In this document: piece after piece, positions 1-6,297 of the stretch | Numbering within the stretch: the first letter of the stretch is position 1 | Layout: the number at the start of each line of letters is the position of its first letter | Assembly (NCBI GenBank): GCA_023430825.1 | Contig: JAEYYL010000261.1 | Coordinates: forward strand, 1 to 11,311 | Direction: 5' to 3' | Origin: Verrucomicrobiota bacterium | Lineage (GTDB): Bacteria > Verrucomicrobiota > Verrucomicrobiia > Opitutales > Opitutaceae | DNA: 11,311 nucleotides | Notes under the pieces: generated by a model | What the model was told of the DNA's origin: nothing | What the model saw: the letters and a program-made list of their open reading frames with translations, nothing else | The model's database searches: none | Program-made: the position numbers and the translations under genes

Positions 1-121
1 AATCCGCCTCGTTTTCGCAACAAACGCATCCAACACCTTGTGGCCTCCTGCTGCCTCTGGGTCAGAGCTCAGTGTCCTCTGTGAACCATGACTTGGTTGA
101 TTCGAGTGTGACGTATCCGGG
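1..121. other. Non-coding left edge, no gene recognised
   Basis: No reading frame here resembles a known protein. Read on the minus strand, about 70-95 contains a 'cacagaggacactgag' segment. It looks like a distant relative of the 'acacggag..cgcggag' dispersed repeat seen at 6298-6377 and 7794-7830. The sequence does not continue the transposase fragment that lies to its right, so that fragment is broken on this side. Confidence 0.35.
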
Positions 122-307
122 CTAAAATCCGCAGTTGAAACACGGATTCAGGCGCCGACCGGCGCGGGATTTGCCGTGGCCCCACTGATTTTTGAGTTCG
201 TCGAACACGTTCTCGGTATCGGCGCGCTGGCGGTAAAGTTCCTGGACCTGCCAGCCGTTGACGCCAACGCCTCCCCAACGCGCGCCGGAAGCCGCGCCCC
301 GTTTCAC
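122..307 (-). pseudogene. Transposase fragment, IS4/IS1380-type (YREK motif)
   Basis: A short minus-strand frame of 61 codons contains the segment NGWQVQELYRQRADTENVFD, continuing ELKNQWGHGK, encoded at about 170-259. It fits the Y-(2)-R-(3)-E-(6)-K signature of IS4/IS1380-like DDE transposases exactly: Y, R, the third catalytic acid E, then K. A working transposase of this kind would be several hundred residues; both the upstream DDE acids and the C-terminal helices are missing here. Upstream it runs into the 3' end of the hydrolase gene, and downstream into unrelated sequence ending at a stop at 122. The element is therefore a dead remnant. No terminal inverted repeats were found around it. 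Confidence 0.7.
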
Positions 308-311
308 CGCG

Positions 312-1436
312 TTACCGCGTCACCGCCGCCAAAAACCGCTCCAGCGCATACCGCGTCACCTGCCCTCCCGGCCCGGCGAGGTTGACCTCGAACGCATGCG
401 TCGCCCACGGCAGCGACACCAGCACGCACGGCACTCCCGCCCGCTCCAACACCGCCTCCAGTCGCACGCTGTGCCGGTGCCACACGAGCGTGTCCATCTC
501 CCCGTGAATCAAGAGCGTCGGCGGCGCATCCCGCGTCACCAGCGACAGCGCGCTCGCGCTGTCATAGTTTTCCCGGGCCTCCTCCGGCGCCCCGCCGAGA
601 AACCGCCGGATCAAGCCCGGCGATTTCAACACGTCATCCTCCCGCGCAAAACGATACGCGAAGTGCAGGTCCGACGGTGCATAAAATCCCACCACCCCTC
701 GAATCGCCGGCTCTTTCGCCGCGTAGGCCACCGCCTCCGCTATCTGCCCGCCCGCCGATCGCCCCAGCAGCACCAGCCGTTCCGCATCGATCCCGAGCGA
801 CCCGGCCTCCCGCTTGAGAAACGTCACCGCCGCCAGCACATCGTCCCGTTGCGCCGGCCAGGGAAACTGCGGCGCCAGCCGGTAGGAGATCGCCGCCACC
901 GCGTAACCTCGCCCTGCGAGCCAGTGATTGAACGCCCCCAGTTGCGCGCGATCGCCACCATCCCACCCGCCGCCATGCACCACGATCACGCACGGCGCGT
1001 TGTCCCGCCCCACCGCCCCATAAAAATCCAGCTCCAGGCCTTCCGAAAACGCCCGCGTCTCCACTCGCACCTTCGCCGGACCGCGCGCCCACAATCCCGT
1101 CACCGCAAATCCCTCCCGCGCCAGCGCCGGCGCACCGAAGCGATCCAGTTCGCGCTGCGCCTCCGCCGCCACCCCAACCACCGAAAACACCGGTCGCAGC
1201 AAGCATCCCGCCGCAACCACGGCAACGCCGACCGTCGTCCACGCCAGCGCTCCACCCGAACCGCGCACCGCCGCCGCCGCGATCGCCGTCGCCGCCGCGC
1301 CCAGCGCCAGCCAGTGCCCGAACTCGCCCGCCAGCACCGCCAGCTGCCACGCATTCCAGTCGGGCGACCGGAAAAGCGTGAGCAACCCCAGCGAGAAAAA
1401 TCCCAACGCCAACAACAGCAGCGACCAGCAAATCAT
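312..1436 (-). CDS. Membrane-anchored alpha/beta hydrolase (esterase)
   Basis: The 374-residue product is predicted to hydrolyse an ester of unknown identity. Residues about 5-22, 37-57 and 65-86 are hydrophobic and look like three membrane segments, so the enzyme is probably held in the inner membrane; the side faced by the active site is not evident. The catalytic domain spans about 125-374. It has the oxyanion-hole motif HGGGW (154-158), the nucleophile elbow GRSAG (225-229, Ser227), a likely acid Asp315 in HGEMD, and His347 in ATHAF. This layout matches the BD-FAE/acetyl-esterase type of alpha/beta hydrolases. The same frame is open much further upstream, but that part is antisense to rsuA. 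I chose the ATG at 1436 because it directly precedes the first membrane segment. No Shine-Dalgarno is visible. It is divergent from rsuA, with 126 bp between. The substrate cannot be inferred. Confidence 0.88.
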   Translation of the reverse strand: MICWSLLLLALGFFSLGLLTLFRSPDWNAWQLAVLAGEFGHWLALGAAATAIAAAAVRGSGGALAWTTVGVAVVAAGCLLRPVFSVVGVAAEAQRELDRFGAPALAREGFAVTGLWARGPAKVRVETRAFSEGLELDFYGAVGRDNAPCVIVVHGGGWDGGDRAQLGAFNHWLAGRGYAVAAISYRLAPQFPWPAQRDDVLAAVTFLKREAGSLGIDAERLVLLGRSAGGQIAEAVAYAAKEPAIRGVVGFYAPSDLHFAYRFAREDDVLKSPGLIRRFLGGAPEEARENYDSASALSLVTRDAPPTLLIHGEMDTLVWHRHSVRLEAVLERAGVPCVLVSLPWATHAFEVNLAGPGGQVTRYALERFLAAVTR

Positions 1437-1503
1437 GCGACGAGTGTTACGAGCCAGACGGCCGCAAGGAGACACAAAAGGCGCAAAAACAATCGCTCCT
1501 CGA

Positions 1504-1556
1504 AACTTGGAACTTGGTTTTTCACTGGAGCTTGGTCCTTGGAGCTTGGAGCTTTC
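1504..1556. repeat. Heptad repeat NNCTTGG upstream of rsuA
   Basis: Units AACTTGG (1504, 1511) are followed by a spacer and then AGCTTGG (1529), TCCTTGG (1536), AGCTTGG (1543) and a degenerate AGCTTTC (1550). The last four are exactly seven bases apart. The array ends six bases before the rsuA start codon and lies in the divergent gap between the hydrolase and rsuA. Whether it has a regulatory role or is a dispersed low-complexity element is unknown. Confidence 0.6.
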
Positions 1557-1562
1557 CTCCCC

Positions 1563-2270
1563 ATGCGCCGCCTCGACCAACTCCTCGCCAGCCTCGGCTA
1601 TTGCTCCCGCAGCGAAGCGCGCGACTGGGTCGCCTCCGGCGCCGTCACCGTGCGCGGCGCGGAAGCGCGCAACGTCAGCACGAAGGCCGACCCCGCCGAC
1701 ATCCGCGTCGACGGCGAACCGCTCGACCACCCCGACGGCCTCCTGCTCCTCCTGCACAAACCGCTCGGCCTCGTCTGCTCCCACGACACCCGCGATGGCC
1801 CCAACATCTACTCGCTCCTCCCCGACCGCTGGCGCCGCCGCAACCCGCAGGTCACCTCCGTCGGCCGCCTCGACAAGGACACCAGCGGCCTGCTGCTCCT
1901 CACGGATCGATCGCCGCTCGTCCACCGGCTCACCTCCCCGAAGCACAAGGTTCCGAAAGTCTATCGCGCCACGCTCGACCGCGACGTCTCCGAAAACCTG
2001 ATACCGCTCTTCGCCAGCGGCACGCTCCGGCTCGACGACGACGACATCCCCTGCGCGCCCGCCGCGCTGAAACTCCTCTCCCCCCGCGAAGCCGAGCTCA
2101 CGCTCACCGAAGGGCGCTACCATCAGGTCCGCCGCATGTTCGCCGCGTGCGGCGCCACCGTGCTCACGCTCCACCGCTCGCACTTCGGCGACCTCACCCT
2201 CGGCGACCTCGCGCCCGGCACCTGGCGCGAGCTGCCGGTCGACTTCTTCGATCCGCCATCCGCCCCGTAG
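1563..2270 (+). CDS. rsuA: rRNA pseudouridine synthase, RsuA/RluB/E/F family
   Basis: The 235-residue enzyme isomerises a specific uridine to pseudouridine in ribosomal RNA; RsuA itself acts at U516 of 16S rRNA. Residues 1-45 form an S4 RNA-binding domain, with the start MRRLDQLLASLGYCSRSEAR typical of the family. The catalytic motif is GRLDKDTSGLLLLT (101-114), with Asp104 as the expected catalytic aspartate. Other family signatures are LTSPKHKVPKVY (123-134) and EGRYHQVRRMFA (183-194) followed by an LHR. The length and the EGRYHQV-RMFAA segment fit RsuA best, but a related RluE or RluF role cannot be excluded by eye. The ATG at 1563 is chosen because the S4 domain begins there; the open frame extends far upstream only because the antisense strand is GC-rich. 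Pyrimidine-rich DNA precedes the start and no Shine-Dalgarno is seen. Confidence 0.88.
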   Translation: MRRLDQLLASLGYCSRSEARDWVASGAVTVRGAEARNVSTKADPADIRVDGEPLDHPDGLLLLLHKPLGLVCSHDTRDGPNIYSLLPDRWRRRNPQVTSVGRLDKDTSGLLLLTDRSPLVHRLTSPKHKVPKVYRATLDRDVSENLIPLFASGTLRLDDDDIPCAPAALKLLSPREAELTLTEGRYHQVRRMFAACGATVLTLHRSHFGDLTLGDLAPGTWRELPVDFFDPPSAP

Positions 2271-2280
2271 CGACCGCCTC

Positions 2281-2297
2281 CGCCGGTCACGCCGGCG
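2281..2297. terminator. Hairpin between convergent genes
   Basis: CGCCGG (2281-2286) and CCGGCG (2292-2297) form a perfect six-pair stem with a five-base TCACG loop. It occupies the 28-bp gap between the converging ends of rsuA and the TonB-family gene, a natural place for a two-way transcription stop. There is no T-tract on either side, so intrinsic termination is not certain. Confidence 0.4.
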
Positions 2298-2298
2298 C

Positions 2299-3081
2299 TC
2301 AATCGTCGCTCACCCGGAAAAGCAGCGGCTGCATCATGCGCACGTTCACCCGCCGGCCGTTTTTCACGCCCGGCCGGAATTTCCATTTGCTCATCGCCAG
2401 CAGCGCCGGCTCGTTGAGCTTGTGGTCGGTGCTGCTCACCACCTGCGGCCCCACGACGTTCCCGTCCGGATTCACGATGAACGCGACCGTCACTTCCGCC
2501 GTGAATCCCGCCTGCCGCATCCCCACCGGCACCACCGGCGCGATGCGCACCAGCGGATCGGGCGCGCGGTCGAGATCCTTCAGATCGAAAATCTTGCTCA
2601 TCCCTTCGCCGATCTTTCCGCCGCGATGGATGTTCGTCGGAATCGACAGCGTCTTCGCCGCCGTCAAATCCTGCTGCGGCACCAGCGACGAATAATCGAT
2701 CTCCTGGATGAACGCCGTGGACAGGTCCACCTGCGACGGCACATCCGCCAGCATCGGCACCGACAATCCCACGTCGACCGGCACCTCCTCCCCTTCGAAC
2801 ACTTCGGCCTCCGGCTCCTCGAGCTCCTTCAGATCCGGCATGACCAGATTCACCACCACACTGTCGTCGATCACCACCTGCTTCTTCGGCGGCGACTTGC
2901 GGTTGAAGCCGAACAGCACGATCGCATGCACCATCGCCGAAAACAGCATCGCGCCCCACAACGTCAGCCTCGTTCGCTTCTTCGCCCGATAGCGCCAGGC
3001 GCCGGTGGCGGGTGCCGCATTGACGCGCGGCGGGCCCAGGGGATCGAGAGCGACGAGCGTTGCGGAATTCGGCCCGTTCAT
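2299..3081 (-). CDS. TonB-family energy-transducer-like protein
   Basis: The 260-residue product has TonB architecture. A basic stretch (33-38) precedes one membrane helix at 41-59 (LWGAMLFSAMVHAIVLFGF). An acidic periplasmic linker follows (DLKELEEPEAEVFEGEE, 83-99). The TonB C-terminal domain covers about 172-256, with GFTAEVTVAFIVNPDGNVV and the hallmark MSKWKFRPG. Proteins of this family span the periplasm and pass proton-motive energy to outer-membrane receptors, or in Verrucomicrobiota are often lone paralogues of unknown partner. The linker is acidic rather than the classic Pro-Lys-rich kind, and no ExbB/ExbD or receptor gene lies nearby. I chose the ATG at 3081 because it gives a short cytoplasmic tail; an in-frame ATG at 3231 would add 50 residues without family character. 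It converges on rsuA and is divergent from yhbY. Confidence 0.85.
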   Translation of the reverse strand: MNGPNSATLVALDPLGPPRVNAAPATGAWRYRAKKRTRLTLWGAMLFSAMVHAIVLFGFNRKSPPKKQVVIDDSVVVNLVMPDLKELEEPEAEVFEGEEVPVDVGLSVPMLADVPSQVDLSTAFIQEIDYSSLVPQQDLTAAKTLSIPTNIHRGGKIGEGMSKIFDLKDLDRAPDPLVRIAPVVPVGMRQAGFTAEVTVAFIVNPDGNVVGPQVVSSTDHKLNEPALLAMSKWKFRPGVKNGRRVNVRMMQPLLFRVSDD

Positions 3082-3229
3082 ACCCAAAATATCGTTCACT
3101 TCCCGCCTCAAACCTCCGCATCGCTTGCTCAAAGCGGCGCATACGTTGGCACCCGCTCCCAATCCAGCCTTGGCCTCGCCTCGCAACTCACCGACGCTCC
3201 CCGCTCCGACCCTCGTCCCTCTTTTTTCC
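3082..3229. promoter_or_regulatory. Divergent intergenic region, TonB-like/yhbY
   Basis: This 148-bp stretch separates the starts of the minus-strand TonB-family gene and plus-strand yhbY, so it should carry promoters for both. I could not identify a convincing -35/-10 pair with normal spacing on either strand. The right end is the pyrimidine run CCCTCTTTTTTCC directly before the yhbY ATG. Confidence 0.3.
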
Positions 3230-3535
3230 ATGTATGACCTTCCTTTGACCGGCGCCCAGCGCTCCCTGCTCCGCGGCCGCGGCCAATCCCTCGAGCCCGC
3301 CCTCAAACTCGGCAAGGGCGGCCTCACCCCCGCCTTCCTCACCGAACTGCAAAAACAGCTCCGCACCCACGAGCTCGTCAAACTTCGCTTCCTCGGTCTC
3401 GACCGCGACGAACGCGCCACCCTCTGCGCCCAAATCGCCGACGAAGGCCGCTGCCTCTGCGTCGGCAGCGTCGGCCACACCGCCCTCTTCTACCGCCAGC
3501 ACCCCGAACCCGCCGAACGCACGATACACCTCTGA
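3230..3535 (+). CDS. yhbY: YhbY/CRS1-YhbY (CRM) RNA-binding protein
   Basis: This 101-residue protein consists of a single CRM domain, the usual size for bacterial YhbY, which associates with pre-50S ribosomal particles. It begins LTGAQRSLLRGRGQSLEPAL (6-25) and continues KLGKGGLTPAFLTELQKQL, containing the conserved GKGG loop that contacts RNA (GxxG-type). Next come the family's HELVKLRF strand (46-53) and the C-terminal CVGSVGHTALFYRQ segment. The ATG at 3230 is chosen because the CRM domain starts four residues in; the upstream extension would run through the divergent promoter region. The codon is immediately preceded by a pyrimidine run, not a Shine-Dalgarno. An ATG at 3234 is out of frame. 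Confidence 0.9.
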   Translation: MYDLPLTGAQRSLLRGRGQSLEPALKLGKGGLTPAFLTELQKQLRTHELVKLRFLGLDRDERATLCAQIADEGRCLCVGSVGHTALFYRQHPEPAERTIHL

Positions 3536-3551
3536 AACGGCCCGCCCGCCC

Positions 3552-3593
3552 GCGCGCCATCTGCCCATTGACGCTCCCCGGCGCGCCCTTTTT
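3552..3593 (+). terminator. Possible terminator after yhbY
   Basis: GCGCGCC (3552-3558) pairs perfectly with GGCGCGC (3580-3586) across a 21-base loop, and a five-T run follows at 3589-3593. The large loop weakens the case. If real, it ends the yhbY transcript only ten bases before the next ATG, and the following gene would then need its promoter inside this same stretch. Confidence 0.35.
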
Positions 3594-3602
3594 CGTTCTT
3601 CC

Positions 3603-4280
3603 ATGTTTATCATCATTGGCGGCGACGGACAGGAATACGGCCCCGCAACCGCCGATCAGCTGCGCACGTGGATCGGCGCCGGCCGCGCCAATCTCGACAC
3701 CCGCGCCAAGGCCCTCGGCTCCGACGAATGGCGCCGCCTCGGCGATTTCCCCGAATTCGCCGCCTCACCGCCCACCCTCGCTCCCGCCGTCCTTCCCGTC
3801 GCCGAAACCGACCTCGCCGACCGCGGCCTCCGCCTGCTCGCCCGCATCCTCGACGAAATCTTCTCGCTCCTGGCCGCACTCCCCGGCCTCGCAATGCTCG
3901 GCTGGTCATTCGTCCAAACCCTCCTCACCAATCAGGGCGATGCGCTCGACCAGATCGAGAACTCCGATTCCGCCGCCGGCGTGCTCGTGCTCGTCCTCGG
4001 GCTTCTCGCCATCACGATCCTTCAAATCTGGCTGCTCAGCACCCGCGGCCAAACGCTCGCCAAGATCGTCTTCGGCCTGCGCGTCGTGAAAGTCGCCGAC
4101 GGCGCCCGACCCGGCTTCGTTCACGGCTGGCTGCTACGCAACTTCGTGCCCGGCCTCGCCGGCCTCGCCCCCCTCGGCCTCGGGTTCGTCTTCGCCATCG
4201 TCGATGCCTGCTTCATCTTCCGCCAGGACCGCCGCTGCCTCCACGACTTCATCGCTTCCACGCGCGTCGTGAAAGCCTGA
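3603..4280 (+). CDS. GYF-domain and RDD-family membrane protein
   Basis: The 225-residue protein has two modules. Residues 1-50 match the GYF_2 domain: MFIIIGGDGQEYGPATADQL has the typical 'dG..yGP.....l..w' pattern, ending near EWRRLGDFPEF. Residues about 70-224 are an RDD domain with the defining Arg and Asp in LLARILDEI (R81, D84), a central RGQTLAKIVFGLRVV (148-162), and a terminal RRCLHDFIASTRVVK. Three hydrophobic segments lie at about 84-106, 124-145 and 177-206. GYF_2 domains are thought to bind short proline-containing peptides. RDD proteins are inner-membrane proteins, mostly of unknown function. It follows yhbY after 67 bp on the same strand. The start is preceded by CGTTCTTCC, without a Shine-Dalgarno. 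Confidence 0.85.
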   Translation: MFIIIGGDGQEYGPATADQLRTWIGAGRANLDTRAKALGSDEWRRLGDFPEFAASPPTLAPAVLPVAETDLADRGLRLLARILDEIFSLLAALPGLAMLGWSFVQTLLTNQGDALDQIENSDSAAGVLVLVLGLLAITILQIWLLSTRGQTLAKIVFGLRVVKVADGARPGFVHGWLLRNFVPGLAGLAPLGLGFVFAIVDACFIFRQDRRCLHDFIASTRVVKA

Positions 4281-4319
4281 GTGCGGCAACCTTCGCCAAT
4301 TCTTGGCCGCGGCTATCCC

Positions 4320-4346
4320 CGTGGCTCGCTCCGTGAGGAGCGGGAT
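4320..4346. repeat. GTGA-loop hairpin, copy 1
   Basis: Eight base pairs, CTCGCTCC (4325-4332) and GGAGCGGG (4337-4344), enclose a GTGA tetraloop (GNRA type); one pair is T-G. The 5' flank is CGTGG and the 3' flank AT. The same loop and flanks recur at 5948-5974 around a different stem. It lies 39 bp after the GYF-RDD stop codon and has no T-tract, so it is not a standard intrinsic terminator. Confidence 0.55.
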
Positions 4347-4512
4347 CAGCCAGCCCGGCGAGGTCTGTCGGCCCCGGGCGTGCCCCACGCGAACGGCGCC
4401 GCCAACCGTTGCGCACTCGAGGTTTTCGCGCCACGATTTGAAGGGCGCCCACCGCCGTCGGTGTTAAGCCGACCACCGTGAATCCGTTCGCCATTCACCC
4501 CGCCTTCTCGCC

Positions 4513-4851
4513 ATGACTCCCCCCGATCCTCTCGATCCCCTGCTGGACCATTGGTCCAGGACGCCCGAGCCCTCCCCGCGCCTCGCCTCCGAAGTCTGGC
4601 GGCGCATCGCACTCGCCGAGGAAGCCGGCCACGCCGCCGCCCCCAAGGGGTTCTGGGCCTCCCTCGAACTCTGGTTCTCCCGCCCGCCCTTCGCCGCCAT
4701 GTTCGTCGCCAGTTGCGCCTTGCTCGGCCTCTTCCTCGCCGAGGTGCGCGTCAACCAGCAACAACAGGAACGCAACGAACAGCTCGCGCGCAGCTACCTC
4801 TCCCTCATCGATCCCCTGCTGAAAGCCGACGCCTTGGCGCTCAACCCATGA
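4513..4851 (+). CDS. Small single-pass membrane protein, putative CnrY-like anti-sigma
   Basis: The 112-residue product has a soluble N-terminal part of about 57 residues with a helical stretch (SPRLASEVWRRIALAEE, 21-37). One membrane helix follows at about 58-77 (RPPFAAMFVASCALLGLFLA), then a Gln/Glu-rich helical tail (QQQQERNEQLARSY) predicted to face the periplasm. I do not recognise the sequence as a named family, and it lacks the HxxxCxxC zinc motif of ZAS anti-sigma factors. The anti-sigma assignment is inferred from size, topology and position: it overlaps the sensor gene by four bases (ATGA) and the sigma gene follows, exactly as cnrY precedes cnrX and cnrH. The ATG at 4513 follows the pyrimidine-rich CCGCCTTCTCGCC. 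Confidence 0.8.
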   Translation: MTPPDPLDPLLDHWSRTPEPSPRLASEVWRRIALAEEAGHAAAPKGFWASLELWFSRPPFAAMFVASCALLGLFLAEVRVNQQQQERNEQLARSYLSLIDPLLKADALALNP

Positions 4852-5303
4852 ACCGCACGCTGCTCATCCTCCTGCTCGGCCTCGGCGTCGGCTTCGCCAC
4901 GCACACCGGCTACTACCGGTTGCACCGTCCGAGCGGCCTGGACTCGCTCGACGGCCAGCTCGCCTGGATCAAGACCGAGCTCGATCTCTCCGACGCACAG
5001 TTCACGCGGATCAAGGAACTGCACGAGCAATCCAGCCCGCGCCTCCGCATGCTCGCCGCCGAGGTCGCCCGCATGCAGGAGGAATTCGCCGCCTTCGAAA
5101 ACACCCGGCGCACCACCGATCGCGTCGACTTCATCGAGTTCGCGCAATTCGTCGAAACGCGCCGCAACATCAACCGCGAGTGCCTCGAATCCACGCGCAA
5201 CCTCGTGCAGGCGACCGCCGGCGTGATGACCCCCGAGCAGCGCACGCGCTACCTCGGGATCGTAGCCGCATTCGAATCCCACCCGGAGGCACGGATCAAC
5301 TGA
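4848..5303 (+). CDS. Periplasmic heavy-metal-sensor-like protein (CnrX/Spy-CpxP type)
   Basis: The 151-residue protein has an uncleaved-looking N-terminal membrane anchor (3-18, LLILLLGLGVGF) and a helical periplasmic domain. The domain shows ELDLSDAQFTRIKELHEQ (44-61), a long helix to about 85, a second long helix at 93-125, and the closing MTPEQRTRYLGIVA (127-140). This four-helix pattern with 'Ls..Q...i' and 'tPeqr..y' is that of the Metal_resist/CnrX and Spy/CpxP group. CnrX binds nickel or cobalt and then releases the sigma factor held by CnrY. By eye, the His and Met ligands that CnrX carries just before its 'PEHR' segment are not matched here (LVQATAGV precedes MTPEQR), so the sensed signal may not be nickel or cobalt. 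The start overlaps the upstream stop by four bases, implying translational coupling. Confidence 0.8.
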   Translation: MNRTLLILLLGLGVGFATHTGYYRLHRPSGLDSLDGQLAWIKTELDLSDAQFTRIKELHEQSSPRLRMLAAEVARMQEEFAAFENTRRTTDRVDFIEFAQFVETRRNINRECLESTRNLVQATAGVMTPEQRTRYLGIVAAFESHPEARIN

Positions 5304-5321
5304 GCGCCCACCCCGCGCGCC

Positions 5322-5930
5322 GTGACCAACGACCCCGCCACCGATCGCGCCAGCCTCGCCGCCTTGCAACAGGGCGACACGACGGCGCTGAACCGGTTGA
5401 TCGCCCGCTGGCAGCGCCCGCTGCTCGCCTACGCGTATCGCTACGTGCAGAATTCCGCCGACGCCCACGACCTCGTCGCCAGCGTCTTCGTGCGGTTTTA
5501 CCAGCAGCGGTTGAAGCTCCGCCCCGACACCAACGTGTCCGCCTGGCTTTTCACCGCCCTCACCAATCTCTGCCACAATCACTATCGCTGGAAACGCCGC
5601 CACCCGACCGTGCCGCTCGACCCGCCGTCCGCCGATGACTCCGGCGACCGCTTCGGCGCCGCCCCCGCCGACCTCGCGAGCGAGACGCCGGCGCCCGGCG
5701 CCGCGCTCGCGCAGGACGAACTGCAGGAAGCGGTGCGCGCCGCCGTTGGTCGTCTGCCCCACGACCTCAAGGTCGCGGTGCTGCTGCACCACTACCAGAA
5801 CCTCTCCTACCGCGAGATCGCCGAGATCGCCGGTTGCTCCGAGCGCGGCGTGGAAACACGCCTCTATCGCGCCCGCCAGCAACTCCGCCAGGGCCTCGAC
5901 AGCTTCATCCGCGAAGCCTCGAGCTGCTGA
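5322..5930 (+). CDS. ECF-type RNA polymerase sigma factor
   Basis: The 202-residue protein has sigma region 2 at about 24-92, including AYRYVQNSADAHDLVASVFV (38-57) and WLFTALTNLCHNHYRWKRR (75-93). A variable linker rich in Ala, Pro and Asp covers 98-132. Region 4 spans 134-190, with the helix-turn-helix LSYREIAEIAGCSERGVETR (161-180) and LYRARQQLR. The linker between regions 2 and 4 is short and region 3 is absent, which defines the ECF class. It directs RNA polymerase to promoters turned on by an envelope signal. The start is GTG at 5322, 18 bp after the sensor stop, with no in-frame ATG before region 2 and no clear Shine-Dalgarno. Its position as third gene after a small membrane protein and a CnrX-like sensor suggests that these two control it. 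Confidence 0.93.
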   Translation: MTNDPATDRASLAALQQGDTTALNRLIARWQRPLLAYAYRYVQNSADAHDLVASVFVRFYQQRLKLRPDTNVSAWLFTALTNLCHNHYRWKRRHPTVPLDPPSADDSGDRFGAAPADLASETPAPGAALAQDELQEAVRAAVGRLPHDLKVAVLLHHYQNLSYREIAEIAGCSERGVETRLYRARQQLRQGLDSFIREASSC

Positions 5931-5947
5931 CCCTGCACTCCGGATCT

Positions 5948-5974
5948 CGTGGCCCTGCGCGTGAGCGCAGGGAT
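5948..5974. repeat. GTGA-loop hairpin, copy 2
   Basis: CCCTGCGC (5953-5960) and GCGCAGGG (5965-5972) form eight perfect pairs around a GTGA tetraloop. The 5' flank is CGTGG and the 3' flank AT, identical to the copy at 4320-4346 although the stem bases differ. It begins 17 bp after the sigma-factor stop and lacks a T-tract. Confidence 0.6.
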
Positions 5975-6010
5975 GATCCGTCGGCCCAAAAACCCGCAGC
6001 CGTTAAAACC

Positions 6011-6034
6011 AGGAGGGCCAAGCTCCGCGCGGCC
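6011..6034. repeat. 24-bp dispersed repeat, copy 1
   Basis: This begins AGGAGGGCCAAGCTCC and is identical over 24 bases to 6400-6423. It is GC-rich, in the same orientation as the second copy, and lies in a gene-free gap. The identity stops abruptly on both sides. Confidence 0.75.
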
Positions 6035-6297
6035 TCCGACAGCGCCGACCGCTTCCTGCACGTCCTCAATTTCGGGTTTCAATCACCGATCCAGTAAGAG
6101 AAAAAGAGCCCGGCAATCAGCAGGTGATCGCCATCAACATCCACGAGTCGGCATGCTGCGCCAACCGGCAGGCCCCGTCCATCACCCCTCGCTCCCGCCG
6201 TTTTTGAACTCCGTCGAAAGAACCGAAAAACTCGGCCGAAACTCAGCCACGAGCGATCCGCGCTTCCAACTCTTCGGCTAAAACGCGCTGACCGCCT

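Noticed and set aside
1437..2183. N-terminal extension of the hydrolase frame antisense to rsuA
   Set aside because: It is an Ala/Glu/Val-rich shadow of rsuA codons, and the membrane segment begins naturally at the ATG at 1436.
258..2270. A 670-codon plus-strand open frame covering the hydrolase antisense and rsuA
   Set aside because: Only its last 235 codons encode rsuA. The first 435 are Arg/Pro/His-rich antisense of the hydrolase gene and resemble no protein.
3082..3480. Upstream extension of the TonB-family protein across the yhbY start
   Set aside because: It would run antisense through yhbY and the shared promoter region, and adds no TonB feature.
4457..4473. Inverted repeat GTCGG..CCGAC upstream of the sigma operon, considered as an operator
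   Set aside because: A five-pair arm is expected by chance in GC-rich DNA, and no matching site was seen elsewhere in the window.
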